A stretch of DNA of 64,000 bases from Maribellus luteus. GTDB taxonomy: Bacteria > Bacteroidota > Bacteroidia > Bacteroidales > Prolixibacteraceae. The stretch lies in contig NZ_QWGR01000010.1 of assembly GCF_003576475.1 (NCBI RefSeq), positions 99,688 to 163,687 on the forward strand. The letters are read 5' to 3'. Below, piece after piece: positions 45,695-54,627 of the stretch; positions within the stretch are counted from its first letter, which is position 1; each line of letters opens with the position of its first letter. The notes under the pieces are model-generated. The model was not told the origin of the DNA and did no database searches. It saw only the letters and a list, made by a program, of their open reading frames with translations. The translations under genes were made by a program, and so were the position numbers.

Positions 45695-46696
45695 TCAGTG
45701 TAGAATTTTATGGATCATTTCCTTTTGCAGATCACCGCTGTCCACCATGGTGGAAACATTGAGTCCTTTGCTTTTCAGATCGTACTCGCGCAAAATTCCC
45801 ATAATCTCGTACAATTTGGTGGGCGAGTATTTTTTGGCGGCGCTGATGTAATCGCGAACAAAGTAGGGGTTCACCCGTAACTCTGCGGCCACACTGCGCT
45901 CCGATTTGTCTTTCAGAAAATGATAGGTAAATAATTTTGAATAATAGAAATACAGCCCGGCAATGGTTTTTTGAATGGGGTTAAGCGTTGGGTTGGAGCC
46001 AAAATACTGGATTATTTTGTTGGCCCGTAATATATCTTTGTTGCCGAGTGCAGTTTGCAGTTCAATTAAATTGAAATCCTTGCTCACCCCAATGTTTTTC
46101 TCGATGTGCTCGGGCGTAATCCGGTTCGAATCTTTTACGGCAATCACCAGTTTGTTTAACTCGTTGGCTACTTTGCTGAGGTCGGTCCCCAAAAAAGAAG
46201 TCAGGAGTTGTGCTGCCTGCGGGGTAATGGTGTAATCGTGACTTTTCAGGTATTTGTCGATCCAGGCCGGAACCTGGTTTTCGTACAGCTTTTTGGTGGT
46301 CAGAATTACCCCGTTTTTTTTGATCGCCTTTACCAGTTTACTGCGGGCATCTACCGTTTTGTATTTGTGCGCCAGCACCAGAATTGTTGATTCCAGTGGC
46401 TTTTCGGCATACGACGACAATAATTCGATTTTGTTTAAACTTTGCGCTTCTTTTACAATAATCACCTGTTTGTTGGCCATCATCGGGAAACGCATCGAGC
46501 TTTCCGCAATGTTGATCGCATCCGAATCTTTGCCGTAAAAAACAGTTTGGTTGAAGCCTTTTTCAGCATCGGTCAGCACGTTCTTTTCGATGTACTCCGA
46601 AATAATGTCAATAAAATAAGGTTCTTCGCCCTGCAACAAATAAATAGGGTGGTAAATTCCCTTTTTCAGGTCTTGTAAAATATCGCCAAACTCCAT
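45695..46696 (-). CDS. holA: DNA polymerase III subunit delta
   Basis: The clamp-loader delta subunit (333 aa), which opens the beta clamp. The N-terminal domain has IYLLQGEEPYFID, a common HolA start in place of a real Walker A motif. AAA+ domain III ends with HKILH at the C-terminus. Clamp-binding text resembles FMNLPEMQ-type loops only weakly (SSMRFPMMANKQV). It follows the amn gene with a 1-base gap and precedes the rhomboid gene with a 2-base gap. Confidence 0.9.
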   Translation of the reverse strand: MEFGDILQDLKKGIYHPIYLLQGEEPYFIDIISEYIEKNVLTDAEKGFNQTVFYGKDSDAINIAESSMRFPMMANKQVIIVKEAQSLNKIELLSSYAEKPLESTILVLAHKYKTVDARSKLVKAIKKNGVILTTKKLYENQVPAWIDKYLKSHDYTITPQAAQLLTSFLGTDLSKVANELNKLVIAVKDSNRITPEHIEKNIGVSKDFNLIELQTALGNKDILRANKIIQYFGSNPTLNPIQKTIAGLYFYYSKLFTYHFLKDKSERSVAAELRVNPYFVRDYISAAKKYSPTKLYEIMGILREYDLKSKGLNVSTMVDSGDLQKEMIHKILH

Positions 46697-46697
46697 G

Positions 46698-47468
46698 TTA
46701 AAATCTCAGGTGTTTCACGGAAAGTCCGTTGTTTTTGATTTCCAGCAGTGCATCGATGCCTGCCTGTATATGTCTTTCCACAAATTGCGAAGTTACCTTG
46801 TGGTCGCTCGCACTGGTTTTTACTCCCGACGAAATCATGGGCTGATCGGACACCAGCAAAAGCGCACCCGTTGGAATGGAATTGGCAAAACCGACTGTAA
46901 ACAGGGTGGCCGTTTCCATATCAATCGCAATGGCGCGGGTTTTCTTCAGGTATTTTTTAAACTGGCTGTCGAATTCCCACACACGGCGGTTGATGGTGGT
47001 AACCACGCCGGTCCAGTAATCCTGTCCCTGGTTACGTAAAATGTGCGAAACCGCTCTTTCGAGGCTAAATGCCGGCAAGGCTGGAATTTCGGGCGGCAGA
47101 TAGTCGTCGGAAGTACCTTCGCGGCGGATGGCGGCAATCGGCAGGATAAAATCGCCCAGTTGGTTTTTCTTTTTTAGTCCGCCGCATTTTCCCAGAAAAA
47201 GCACTGCTTTGGGATGAATAGCGCTCAAGAGGTCCATGATGGTGGCTGCATTCGGGCTTCCCATTCCAAAATTAATAATGGTAATTCCTTCGGCAGTGGC
47301 ACTTGGCATGTTTTTATCGGCGCCTTCTACCGGGACTTCAAACTTCCGGGCAAATTTTTCTACATAATCCTGAAAATTGGTTAACAGGATATATTGTCCT
47401 AAGTCTTCCAGATTTTTGCCGGTATACCGGGGAAGCCAGTTTTCAACGATTTCTTTTTTTGTCTTCAT
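46698..47468 (-). CDS. amn: AMP nucleosidase
   Basis: A 256-aa enzyme of the PNP/UDP phosphorylase superfamily that cleaves AMP to adenine and ribose 5-phosphate. The phosphate/nucleoside loop GMGSPNAATIMD, the central motif FLGKCGGLKK and the nucleoside-binding IAIDMETATLFTVGF are intact, and the base-binding aspartate is likely in LVSDQPM. This is the shorter Bacteroidota form without the N-terminal regulatory domain of E. coli Amn (about 484 aa). First gene of the amn-holA-rhomboid-aminotransferase-like operon. Confidence 0.9.
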   Translation of the reverse strand: MKTKKEIVENWLPRYTGKNLEDLGQYILLTNFQDYVEKFARKFEVPVEGADKNMPSATAEGITIINFGMGSPNAATIMDLLSAIHPKAVLFLGKCGGLKKKNQLGDFILPIAAIRREGTSDDYLPPEIPALPAFSLERAVSHILRNQGQDYWTGVVTTINRRVWEFDSQFKKYLKKTRAIAIDMETATLFTVGFANSIPTGALLLVSDQPMISSGVKTSASDHKVTSQFVERHIQAGIDALLEIKNNGLSVKHLRF

Positions 47469-47484
47469 ACAGTTTGAAATATTT

Positions 47485-47492
47485 TACCTTTG
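47485..47492 (+). promoter_or_regulatory. Candidate -7 element for HsdR-N gene
   Basis: TACCTTTG is an exact TAnnTTTG match, 96 bases before the start codon chosen. The TTTG box at 47473 is too close to be a normal -33 element. Confidence 0.35.
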
Positions 47493-47580
47493 AACAATCT
47501 GAAATGGGTAAGGTTGAAAGGTTGACACAAATGTACATTTTTCGCCGTCACCTTCAAAAATGCGTGCAAAAGAAACTGAA

Positions 47581-48030
47581 ATGGAGAAGCTAAATTTACC
47601 GGATTATACTTTTCGTACCAAAACAGAAGATGGCAAACGATGGATTTTTGATGGCATCCGTAAAAAGTTTGTGGTGCTGACACCCGAAGAGTGGGTGCGG
47701 CAGAATTTTATTCAGTACCTGAAAAACGAAAAAAAATACCCCGAAAACCGCATGGCTGTTGAAAAACAGATTATGGTAAACGGAAAATCCCGCCGCTTTG
47801 ATTTGTTGATTTATTCGAAAAGCGGACAAGCTCATTTAATTGCAGAGTTTAAAGCGCCCAATGTGAAAATTACCCAGGATACTTTTGACCAGGTGGTGCG
47901 GTACAACATGGCGTTGCGGGTAGAGCAGGTGGTGGTTTCAAACGGAATGCAGCATTTTGCCTGCGAAATAGATTATGTAAATAACAGCTACCGGTTTTTG
48001 CGCGAGATTCCTGAATTTAATATTGTTTAG
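47581..48030 (+). CDS. Orphan HsdR N-terminal-type nuclease-fold protein
   Basis: A 149-aa protein of the type I restriction enzyme R-subunit N-terminal family (HSDR_N_2). The PD-(D/E)xK nuclease core is seen as RRFDLLIYSKSG (Asp) followed by LIAEFKAPNV (ExK), so the metal-binding residues are preserved. It stands alone: no hsdM, hsdS or helicase domain is near. The upstream in-frame ATG at 47560 is an alternative start. Such orphan proteins are widespread in Bacteroidota, and their function is not known to me. Divergent from amn. Confidence 0.7.
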   Translation: MEKLNLPDYTFRTKTEDGKRWIFDGIRKKFVVLTPEEWVRQNFIQYLKNEKKYPENRMAVEKQIMVNGKSRRFDLLIYSKSGQAHLIAEFKAPNVKITQDTFDQVVRYNMALRVEQVVVSNGMQHFACEIDYVNNSYRFLREIPEFNIV

Positions 48031-48049
48031 CTAAGGGCAAGAAGCAACT

Positions 48050-48125
48050 TTCACGCAAAGCACGCAAATAGAGACAGGAAGTCAGTACTCTGCGTTCTTT
48101 GCGCTTTTTTGCGCCTTTGCGAGAA
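48050..48125. repeat. CGCAAAG-type intergenic inverted repeat
   Basis: TTCACGCAAAGCACGCAAAT followed 22 bases later by TGCGTTCTTTGCGC and TTTTTTGCGCCTTTGCGAGAA, which form an imperfect inverted repeat. The text resembles a common Bacteroidota intergenic element. It may also stop transcription between the two convergent genes. Confidence 0.5.
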
Positions 48126-48175
48126 CCTGCCTTTTCGTCGTTTGAGACATTCACATTACTATCTCTGCTTGTAAA

Positions 48176-48703
48176 TCAGCATAACGATTTCTGAAAAAGG
48201 ATTTCATCCTTCCAGCCATTTCGAGTTTTTAGCCAGTCCTTTTTTATGCCCGATTGCTGAAAGCCAGCTTTTTCAAAGAGATGAATGCTGACAGCATTGT
48301 CGACCGCAATATTGGCGTACAACTGTTTGAGCCCAAGTACTTCGAGCGCATAAACAGAAAGAGCCAGCAGAGTATCGCCGGCGTATCCTTTGCCGCGGTC
48401 TTCGGTTTGGTGGATCAAAATTCCCACACCCGCCCGCAAATGGTAGGGTTCGAAATCAAAAAGATCAACGGCTCCCACGGCTTGCATGTTTTCATCCTGA
48501 ATAATCAGTCGCAACTGTCGCGTGGCATAAATATCTTTGGCCGATTCGGCCAGGTATTGTGCCAGAATATGTTTTGAGAAGGGTGCTTTTGTATTGCTCA
48601 CCTGCCAGATCTCGATGTTGTTTTCCCATTGGTACAACAGGTCGATGTCTTCGGGCTCCAGCGGTCGAAGACTGATTTTTCCGTATGTGAGCAGTGCGTT
48701 CAT
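48176..48703 (-). CDS. GNAT-family N-acetyltransferase (RimJ-like)
   Basis: A 175-aa acetyl-CoA-dependent acetyltransferase of the RimJ/RimL (Acetyltransf_3) type. The acetyl-CoA pyrophosphate loop is EDRGKGYAGDTLLAL, and LRPLEPEDIDLLYQWENN is the family's N-terminal substrate segment. The start at 48703 overlaps the glycosyltransferase stop in an ATGA junction, so translation is probably coupled; a start at 48724 is also in frame but less likely. The substrate is unknown, though coupling to a glycosyltransferase suggests acetylation of a sugar or protein in the same pathway. Confidence 0.85.
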   Translation of the reverse strand: MNALLTYGKISLRPLEPEDIDLLYQWENNIEIWQVSNTKAPFSKHILAQYLAESAKDIYATRQLRLIIQDENMQAVGAVDLFDFEPYHLRAGVGILIHQTEDRGKGYAGDTLLALSVYALEVLGLKQLYANIAVDNAVSIHLFEKAGFQQSGIKKDWLKTRNGWKDEILFQKSLC

Positions 48704-50658
48704 TGTCGGTCGAGTTTTTTCCACGATTTATACAGAATTTCAGCATCCGTAATTAAACGGTAATCTTTTGCATACAGCATGTTCAGCCGGGTAAACTTTT
48801 CGGGATCGAGCCGCAGTTCGGGAAACAAATCACCCGGATTCAATATACCTTGTTTTAACGCCGGGAGGTGCTCAAAGGTTCCTTTTTCGGGGATAAACCC
48901 GATCCACGATTTTTTGCCTGCCAAAACGCTGAGAATGTTGCTGATAAAACGGGATTTGTTTTTGTAAAACCAAATGAGAGCCGGGCTGGAAAGCAGTAAA
49001 AATAGTGCCGCTTCCACGTCGAACATCCGTTTCTTTCGTTTATTAACGGGTTTTGAAATGGCATTTACATTCACTACGTACAAATCGCCGGCAGTGTGAA
49101 TGGAGTTACTTCCAATAATGCTGATACTTTCCGGAGGAGCGATTTTGTAATCCACATCAAGCTCGGTAAGGTCGAGCATGGCCTTGATAATATCGGCTGA
49201 AGAAATGTTTCCGGCACAAAAAATAAGCTCATCGATTCGGTTAATGCGGATGATCTCCTTTAACTGGCTGATTTGCCCGAGGTACTGTGTTCCTTTATCG
49301 TTGTTGTCGATGGCAATATAGCCTGCCAGTTGTGCATTCAGTTGGGTTTCTTCCAAAATGTGTTGTACTCTTTCTGCTTCTTTTGGGTGACCAACAATGG
49401 CCATTTTCCGGTTGCGTTGGATATTTAAGCGAAATGTTCCCGGTTTTAGCCAGTGTAACAACAAACGCAGCATTGCCAGCGAAACCGCCGCCCAAACAGA
49501 ACCTAACAATATGAGGGCTCTTGAAAAGCGGTACTCTTCATCTACAAGCGAATACACCAGCAAAATGGCAATAAGCCCCCACAGGATTCCACGCCCGAGT
49601 TTGTAAATACTAACCGGCTTTTTGTAGCCTCCCGAGAAACCGATTCCCAGCAAAAAGAAAAGGATGTAAACCGGCACAACAACCTGTAAAAAAACTGGAG
49701 GGTAATAATCTACTTCATGAAACTGGAGTTCTTCCCAAACGGGAGTGATGAGAAAGAACCCGAGGAAAACAAGCAGCGCATCAAGCAAGGGGAAAAAGAG
49801 ACGTGAGACGACCCGCTTCCCAATGGACAGAAACGCACGGAAATAAATGGCCAGGTGAATAAGCGAAGCAAAAACACCTGCTTTGCCACCCGGAAAATGC
49901 TTCCGCGCAAAAATCACCATCGCGTTGTAAAACACCTTTACATAATTCAGCGATCCCTTTTTGGTGCTTTCGCCCTTGTAATGGATGATGGTGGTTTCCG
50001 GGAAATAGTAATTTTTATAGCCGCCCTGCTGAATCCGGTACGAAAGATCGATGTCTTCGCCGTACATAAAAAAAGTTTCGTCGAGCAGGCCCACTTTGTC
50101 AAGTGTTTCCTTGCGCATCAGCATAAAAGCGCCTGCCAGCACATCCACCTCGTGAATTTCATTTTCGCTGAGATAGGAGAGATGGTACTTGCCAAATTTC
50201 CTGGATTTGGGAAACAGTTTTGACAAGCCAAACATTTTGTAAAATGCCACCCACGGCGTAGGTAATCCGCGTTTTGATTCGGGCAGAAAGTTTCCTTTTC
50301 CATCGATCATTTTTACGCCCAAACCACCGGCTTCAGGATGCTGATCCATAAAGGCCACGGTTTTTTCAAAGGTATTTTCCTCTACTACGGTATCGGGGTT
50401 CAGCAATAAAATGTACCTGCCTTTTGCCTGCCGGATGGCCTGGTTGTTGGCCTTCGAGAAACCTACGTTGTTTTTATTTTCAATCAGAAAAACTTCGGGG
50501 AATTTATCGCGGATGAGTTCCGAAGAGCCGTCAACCGAATTATTATCGACCACAAACACTTCGGTGCTGACATTTTGGGCAGCCCGGAACACAGCGTGCA
50601 GACACTGTTCCAGAAAATGTTTGACATTGTAGTTGACGATAACGACCGATAAATCCAT
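48700..50658 (-). CDS. Fusion: GT2 glycosyltransferase with degenerate sugar-phosphate transferase region
   Basis: A 652-aa protein. Residues 1 to about 230 are a family-2 glycosyltransferase (MDLSVVIVNYN start, LLLNPDTVVEEN DxD-like site, LDETFFMYGEDIDLSYR acceptor loop). Then several transmembrane segments at about 250-420. Then a Rossmann-like region (RKMAIVGHPKEAERVQHI), as in WbaP-type polyprenyl glycosylphosphotransferases. The C-terminus resembles the end of the bacterial sugar transferase domain (KRMFDVEAALFLLLSS, DYRLITDAEILYKSW), but the catalytic middle is missing or unrecognisable. It probably acts at the inner membrane on a surface polysaccharide. It follows recR by 78 bases and overlaps the GNAT gene. 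Confidence 0.8.
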   Translation of the reverse strand: MDLSVVIVNYNVKHFLEQCLHAVFRAAQNVSTEVFVVDNNSVDGSSELIRDKFPEVFLIENKNNVGFSKANNQAIRQAKGRYILLLNPDTVVEENTFEKTVAFMDQHPEAGGLGVKMIDGKGNFLPESKRGLPTPWVAFYKMFGLSKLFPKSRKFGKYHLSYLSENEIHEVDVLAGAFMLMRKETLDKVGLLDETFFMYGEDIDLSYRIQQGGYKNYYFPETTIIHYKGESTKKGSLNYVKVFYNAMVIFARKHFPGGKAGVFASLIHLAIYFRAFLSIGKRVVSRLFFPLLDALLVFLGFFLITPVWEELQFHEVDYYPPVFLQVVVPVYILFFLLGIGFSGGYKKPVSIYKLGRGILWGLIAILLVYSLVDEEYRFSRALILLGSVWAAVSLAMLRLLLHWLKPGTFRLNIQRNRKMAIVGHPKEAERVQHILEETQLNAQLAGYIAIDNNDKGTQYLGQISQLKEIIRINRIDELIFCAGNISSADIIKAMLDLTELDVDYKIAPPESISIIGSNSIHTAGDLYVVNVNAISKPVNKRKKRMFDVEAALFLLLSSPALIWFYKNKSRFISNILSVLAGKKSWIGFIPEKGTFEHLPALKQGILNPGDLFPELRLDPEKFTRLNMLYAKDYRLITDAEILYKSWKKLDRQ

Positions 50659-50736
50659 ACACAGTTCAGTCAAAGATGCCCAAATGTAGGCATTCCTTTT
50701 GGATAACGGAAGAACAGGCAAAATCTGATGCAAAAC

Positions 50737-51363
50737 TCATCTCCCCACCGAATTTTCGTAGGGAACACGGTTTACCAGCGAACGCCCGAGCGTGATCTCA
50801 TCGGTGTATTCCAGTTCGTCGCCAATGGATACACCGCGCGCCAGTGTTGAAATCCGTACTTCGAAATCCTTCAACTTCCTGAAAATATAAAAGTTGGTGG
50901 TGTCGCCTTCCATGGTAGTAGACAGAGCCAGAATAATTTCGATCACTTCTCCCGATGCCACCCGATTAACCAGCGAATCTATTTCAAGGTCAGAAGGACC
51001 AATCCCGTCCATTGGCGAAATAATCCCTCCCAATACGTGGTACAGGCCGTTGAATTGCTGCGTGTTTTCGATCGACATAACATCGCGGATGTTTTCCACC
51101 ACGCAAATAACACTGGCATTGCGCGAAGGATTGCTGCATATCTGGCATAACTCGGTATCCGAAATGTTGTGGCAAACTTTGCAGTGTTTGATTTCGTCGC
51201 GCAGCTGGATGAGGCTCTTCCCAAAGGCATGCACCTGTTCGGTGTCTTGCCGTAGCAAATGCAGCACCAGCCGTAGCGCACTTTTCCGCCCGATGCCGGG
51301 TAGCTTGGAAAATTCATTTACCGCGTTTTCCAGTAAGCGGGAAGGATATTTGTCGATGTTCAT
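50737..51363 (-). CDS. recR: Recombination mediator RecR
   Basis: A 208-aa RecR, which with RecO loads RecA on gapped DNA. The N-terminal helix-hairpin-helix reads [20 protein letters not shown], the zinc finger is [16 protein letters not shown], and the Toprim domain follows ([16 protein letters not shown]). The ATG at 51363 was chosen because it matches the family N-terminus; a longer frame to 51567 has no homology-like content. First gene of the recR-glycosyltransferase-GNAT operon. Confidence 0.96.
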   Translation of the reverse strand: MNIDKYPSRLLENAVNEFSKLPGIGRKSALRLVLHLLRQDTEQVHAFGKSLIQLRDEIKHCKVCHNISDTELCQICSNPSRNASVICVVENIRDVMSIENTQQFNGLYHVLGGIISPMDGIGPSDLEIDSLVNRVASGEVIEIILALSTTMEGDTTNFYIFRKLKDFEVRISTLARGVSIGDELEYTDEITLGRSLVNRVPYENSVGR

Positions 51364-51449
51364 GCTCCAAAAATAAAGTGAAATATGCAACATTCTGAAT
51401 TTTGGATACTTAATTTTTGTGTATCTTAAATGATCAAAAAACAGAAACC

Positions 51450-52007
51450 ATGAAAAAAGCATTCCTGACACTAGTGATAGCAGCCATCGTTGCTTTTGTG
51501 TACGGACAAAACAATACCACCGCGCAAAAAAGTGCCGGGTCGCCAAATGAAGTCTACACCCCGTCAAAATTTTATTACGGTGGCGGATTGAACCTTACGT
51601 TTGGAAGTGTTACCGAAGTGGGGATTTCTCCCCTGATCGGATACAAGGTTACGCCGCAGTTTTCGGTAGGTAGCCAGCTAACGTTTGAATATTTCAAATA
51701 CGACAGGGGGAGTTACGATTACAATGCCACCAACTACGGGGCCAGCCTGTTTACCCGTTACCGGTTTGTGCCACAGGTGTACGCCCATATGGAATTTTCG
51801 ATGATGAATTATGACTTTCAAACGTACCAGGGTGACAGCAACCGCGACTGGGTTCCGTTTTTGTTTGTCGGAGGCGGCTTCAGCCAGCCCCTATCAAAAA
51901 ACACCTGGGTAAATGCCCAGCTGCTTTTTGATGTTATCCAGGATGAAAACTCACCCTACAAAGACTGGGAGCCGTTTTATACCATTGGCGTAGGCGTTGG
52001 TTTTTAA
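51450..52007 (+). CDS. Small outer-membrane beta-barrel protein
   Basis: A 185-aa exported protein with a signal peptide ([20 protein letters not shown]). The mature part consists of amphipathic strands: [52 protein letters not shown], ending TIGVGVGF, which fits a PorT/OmpW-like barrel with a C-terminal aromatic. Its stop codon overlaps the stop of the convergent malic enzyme gene. The function is unknown. Confidence 0.75.
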   Translation: MKKAFLTLVIAAIVAFVYGQNNTTAQKSAGSPNEVYTPSKFYYGGGLNLTFGSVTEVGISPLIGYKVTPQFSVGSQLTFEYFKYDRGSYDYNATNYGASLFTRYRFVPQVYAHMEFSMMNYDFQTYQGDSNRDWVPFLFVGGGFSQPLSKNTWVNAQLLFDVIQDENSPYKDWEPFYTIGVGVGF

Positions 52008-54283
52008 GTTTCTGTATCCATCGATTGTGCATCAATCACTGCAATGGCCGTCATGTTAATGATTTCCCTGACAGAGCTGTCGCGCTGCAAAATATGAATG
52101 GGTTTTTTCATGCCCATCAAAATCGGACCAACTGCTTCGCAAGGACCTATCGACTGAAGAATTTTGTAAGTGATATTGCCCGAACTCAGGGTGGGGAATA
52201 TCAGCGTGTTGGCATCTTCGTCGCCAAGTTTGTTAAACGGATAGCGCGAATAGCGCAGTTTTCCGTTCAGCGCATAGTTGGCCTGCATTTCACCATCCAC
52301 GATCAGGTCGGGGTATTTTTCGTGGAGAATTTTTACCGCTTCTTTAACCCTCACCGGACTGCCTTCGCCTTTGTAAGCACCAAAATTGGAGTAGGAGAGC
52401 AGGGCAATTTTGGGTTCGATGGTAAACCTGCGTACTTCCCAGGCTGTCAGAACGGTGGTGTCTGCCAGTACTTGTGGCGAGGGATTCATGTTTACCGTGG
52501 TATCCGACAAAAACAGCGGGCCACGCCTGGTGAGCATAATGTACATGCCGGCAATGTGGTTGAAATCTTCGCGTACGCCAACCACCTGCAAGGCCGGGCG
52601 AATGGTACTTGAGTAAGTGCGCGAGAACCCGGAAATAAAGGCGTCTGCTTCACCGGTTTCCACCATCATGGGGCCAAAATAATCGCGGTTGTACATGTTT
52701 TCGAGCGCTTCTTCGTAGGTCATTCCTTTGCGTTTGCGCTTTTCATACAGAATTTTGGCAAACTGATGGCGTTTTTCCTCGCTCACCGTTTCGTGCAGAT
52801 CAATGATCGGAACGTTGTCAATTTCCAATTGGTTTTCTTTGATCAGCGCCTTTATTTTTGCTGTGTTTCCGATCAGAATAGGCTTGGCAATTCCTTCGCG
52901 TAATACAGACTGAACCGCTTTGAGGATGCGGAAACTGTTGGCTTCGGCAAAAACCACCCGTTTGGGATCTTGCCTGGCTTTGTTGCGGATGGCCATAATC
53001 AGTTTATTGTCGAGTCCCAGGCGGTTGGTGAGCTCCTGCTTGTAAACTGTCCAGTTTTTGATCGGTTTCCGCGCTACTCCCGTTTCCATGGCAGCATTGG
53101 CTACGGCTGTCGATACGGTGGTGATCAGTCGCGGGTCAAGCGGCTTCGGGATAATGTAGTCTTTCCCAAAAGTGATGTTTTGCTGGTTGTAAGCTTTTGC
53201 CACCATTTCGGGTACGTATTCCTTGGCCAGTTTGGCGAGTGCACGTGCCGCGGCAATTTTCATTTCTTCGTTGATGGTGGTCGCTCTTACGTCGAGTGCG
53301 CCCCTGAAAATAAAAGGAAAACCAAGGACGTTGTTGATTTGGTTCGGGTAATCGCTTCGTCCGGTGGCCATTATAATGTCGTCGCGTACCGAGGTGGCAT
53401 CTTCGTACGAAATTTCGGGATTGGGATTGGCCATGGCAAAAACGATCGGATTAGGAGCCATCGATTTTATCATTTTCTTCGAAACTACATCGGCTACTGA
53501 AAGCCCCAGGAAAACATCCGCCCCTTTCATGGCATCTTCCAAAGTGTCGAGGTCGCGCGTGGTTACAAACTGTTGTTTGCTGGAATTTAGTCCGGTCCGG
53601 TGGCGGTTGAGCACCCCTTTGCTGTCGGTCATTACCACATTTTCGGGTTTTACCCCCAAACTGATGTACAGTTTGATGCAGGAAATGGCGGCTGCACCTG
53701 CTCCGCTAACTACGACTTTTATATCTCCGATATTTTTTTTTGCAAGTTCGAGCGCGTTTAGCAAACCCGCTGCCGAAATGATCGCTGTTCCATGTTGATC
53801 GTCATGAAAAACCGGAATATTCAACTCTTTTTTCAGGGCCGCTTCTATCTCAAAACATTCCGGTGCCTTAATATCCTCCAGGTTGATTCCTCCAAAAGTT
53901 GGAGCGATGGCTTTTACTACTTCAATCAGTTTTTTCGGATCTTTTTCGTTTACTTCAATATCAAATACATCCACATCGGCAAAAATCTTAAAGAGCAAAC
54001 CTTTGCCTTCCATTACGGGCTTACCGGCTTCGGGGCCAATATCGCCTAACCCCAGTACGGCTGTTCCGTTGGAAACAACCGCAACCAGGTTGCCTTTGGC
54101 CGTGTATTTATAGACGTTGTCGATGTCTTTTTTGATCTCCAGACAGGGCTGGGCAACCCCCGGAGTGTAGGCCAGAGATAAATCGTATTGAGTACTGTGA
54201 GGTTTTGTCGGGATCACTTCAATTTTTCCCGGACGGTCTTTTTGATGGTAATTGAGTGCATCAATCTTACGCAATTTTGGCAT
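52004..54283 (-). CDS. maeB: NADP-dependent malic enzyme with phosphotransacetylase-like domain
   Basis: A 759-aa fusion. Residues 1 to about 410 are a malic enzyme that converts malate to pyruvate and CO2 with NADP+; visible blocks are [12 protein letters not shown], the catalytic lysine region [19 protein letters not shown], and the Rossmann motif [16 protein letters not shown]. The C-terminal 330 residues resemble phosphotransacetylase ([34 protein letters not shown]), which in MaeB has a regulatory role and often no PTA activity. Domain order and length match E. coli MaeB. It lies convergent to the small barrel gene and divergent from a sulfatase. Confidence 0.94.
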   Translation of the reverse strand: MPKLRKIDALNYHQKDRPGKIEVIPTKPHSTQYDLSLAYTPGVAQPCLEIKKDIDNVYKYTAKGNLVAVVSNGTAVLGLGDIGPEAGKPVMEGKGLLFKIFADVDVFDIEVNEKDPKKLIEVVKAIAPTFGGINLEDIKAPECFEIEAALKKELNIPVFHDDQHGTAIISAAGLLNALELAKKNIGDIKVVVSGAGAAAISCIKLYISLGVKPENVVMTDSKGVLNRHRTGLNSSKQQFVTTRDLDTLEDAMKGADVFLGLSVADVVSKKMIKSMAPNPIVFAMANPNPEISYEDATSVRDDIIMATGRSDYPNQINNVLGFPFIFRGALDVRATTINEEMKIAAARALAKLAKEYVPEMVAKAYNQQNITFGKDYIIPKPLDPRLITTVSTAVANAAMETGVARKPIKNWTVYKQELTNRLGLDNKLIMAIRNKARQDPKRVVFAEANSFRILKAVQSVLREGIAKPILIGNTAKIKALIKENQLEIDNVPIIDLHETVSEEKRHQFAKILYEKRKRKGMTYEEALENMYNRDYFGPMMVETGEADAFISGFSRTYSSTIRPALQVVGVREDFNHIAGMYIMLTRRGPLFLSDTTVNMNPSPQVLADTTVLTAWEVRRFTIEPKIALLSYSNFGAYKGEGSPVRVKEAVKILHEKYPDLIVDGEMQANYALNGKLRYSRYPFNKLGDEDANTLIFPTLSSGNITYKILQSIGPCEAVGPILMGMKKPIHILQRDSSVREIINMTAIAVIDAQSMDTET

Positions 54284-54627
54284 GATTAGCTAATTATGGT
54301 TTCTCTTAAATTTACTGAAAATCAAAGTGGAATAAAATATTTTTCAGCAGTTAAAAAGGTGTTGTTCAGCAAGGTGAAAAAAAGAAGAATTGAGCAGATC
54401 GGAGTTTGTTTTCAAGATGTTTTATGTTCATGCCTGCTTCCGGAAACTGTCCCTGCTTTCAAAGTAAGAGAACAAACAGGCATGAATTGGTGGGATATCC
54501 GAATTATAATAGGTAGAAGCGTGGCAACATTTATACAAAACACTAATTTAGTAGCATTAGACTCTGGCGTATTCTTTTAATAACGTTTTGAGGACAAAAC
54601 CAGTAACCAATATAAACCAATAGAACG
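54284..54627 (+). other. Intergenic region with sulfatase promoter candidate
   Basis: About 340 bases between divergent genes. A 94-codon plus-strand frame at 54296-54580 has no recognisable character and I reject it. TAATTTAG near 54544 is one mismatch from a TAnnTTTG box, about 80 bases before the sulfatase start. Confidence 0.4.

Noticed and set aside
54296..54580. 94-codon plus-strand frame
   Set aside because: No signal peptide, domain or conserved motif; it starts beside the malic enzyme promoter region.
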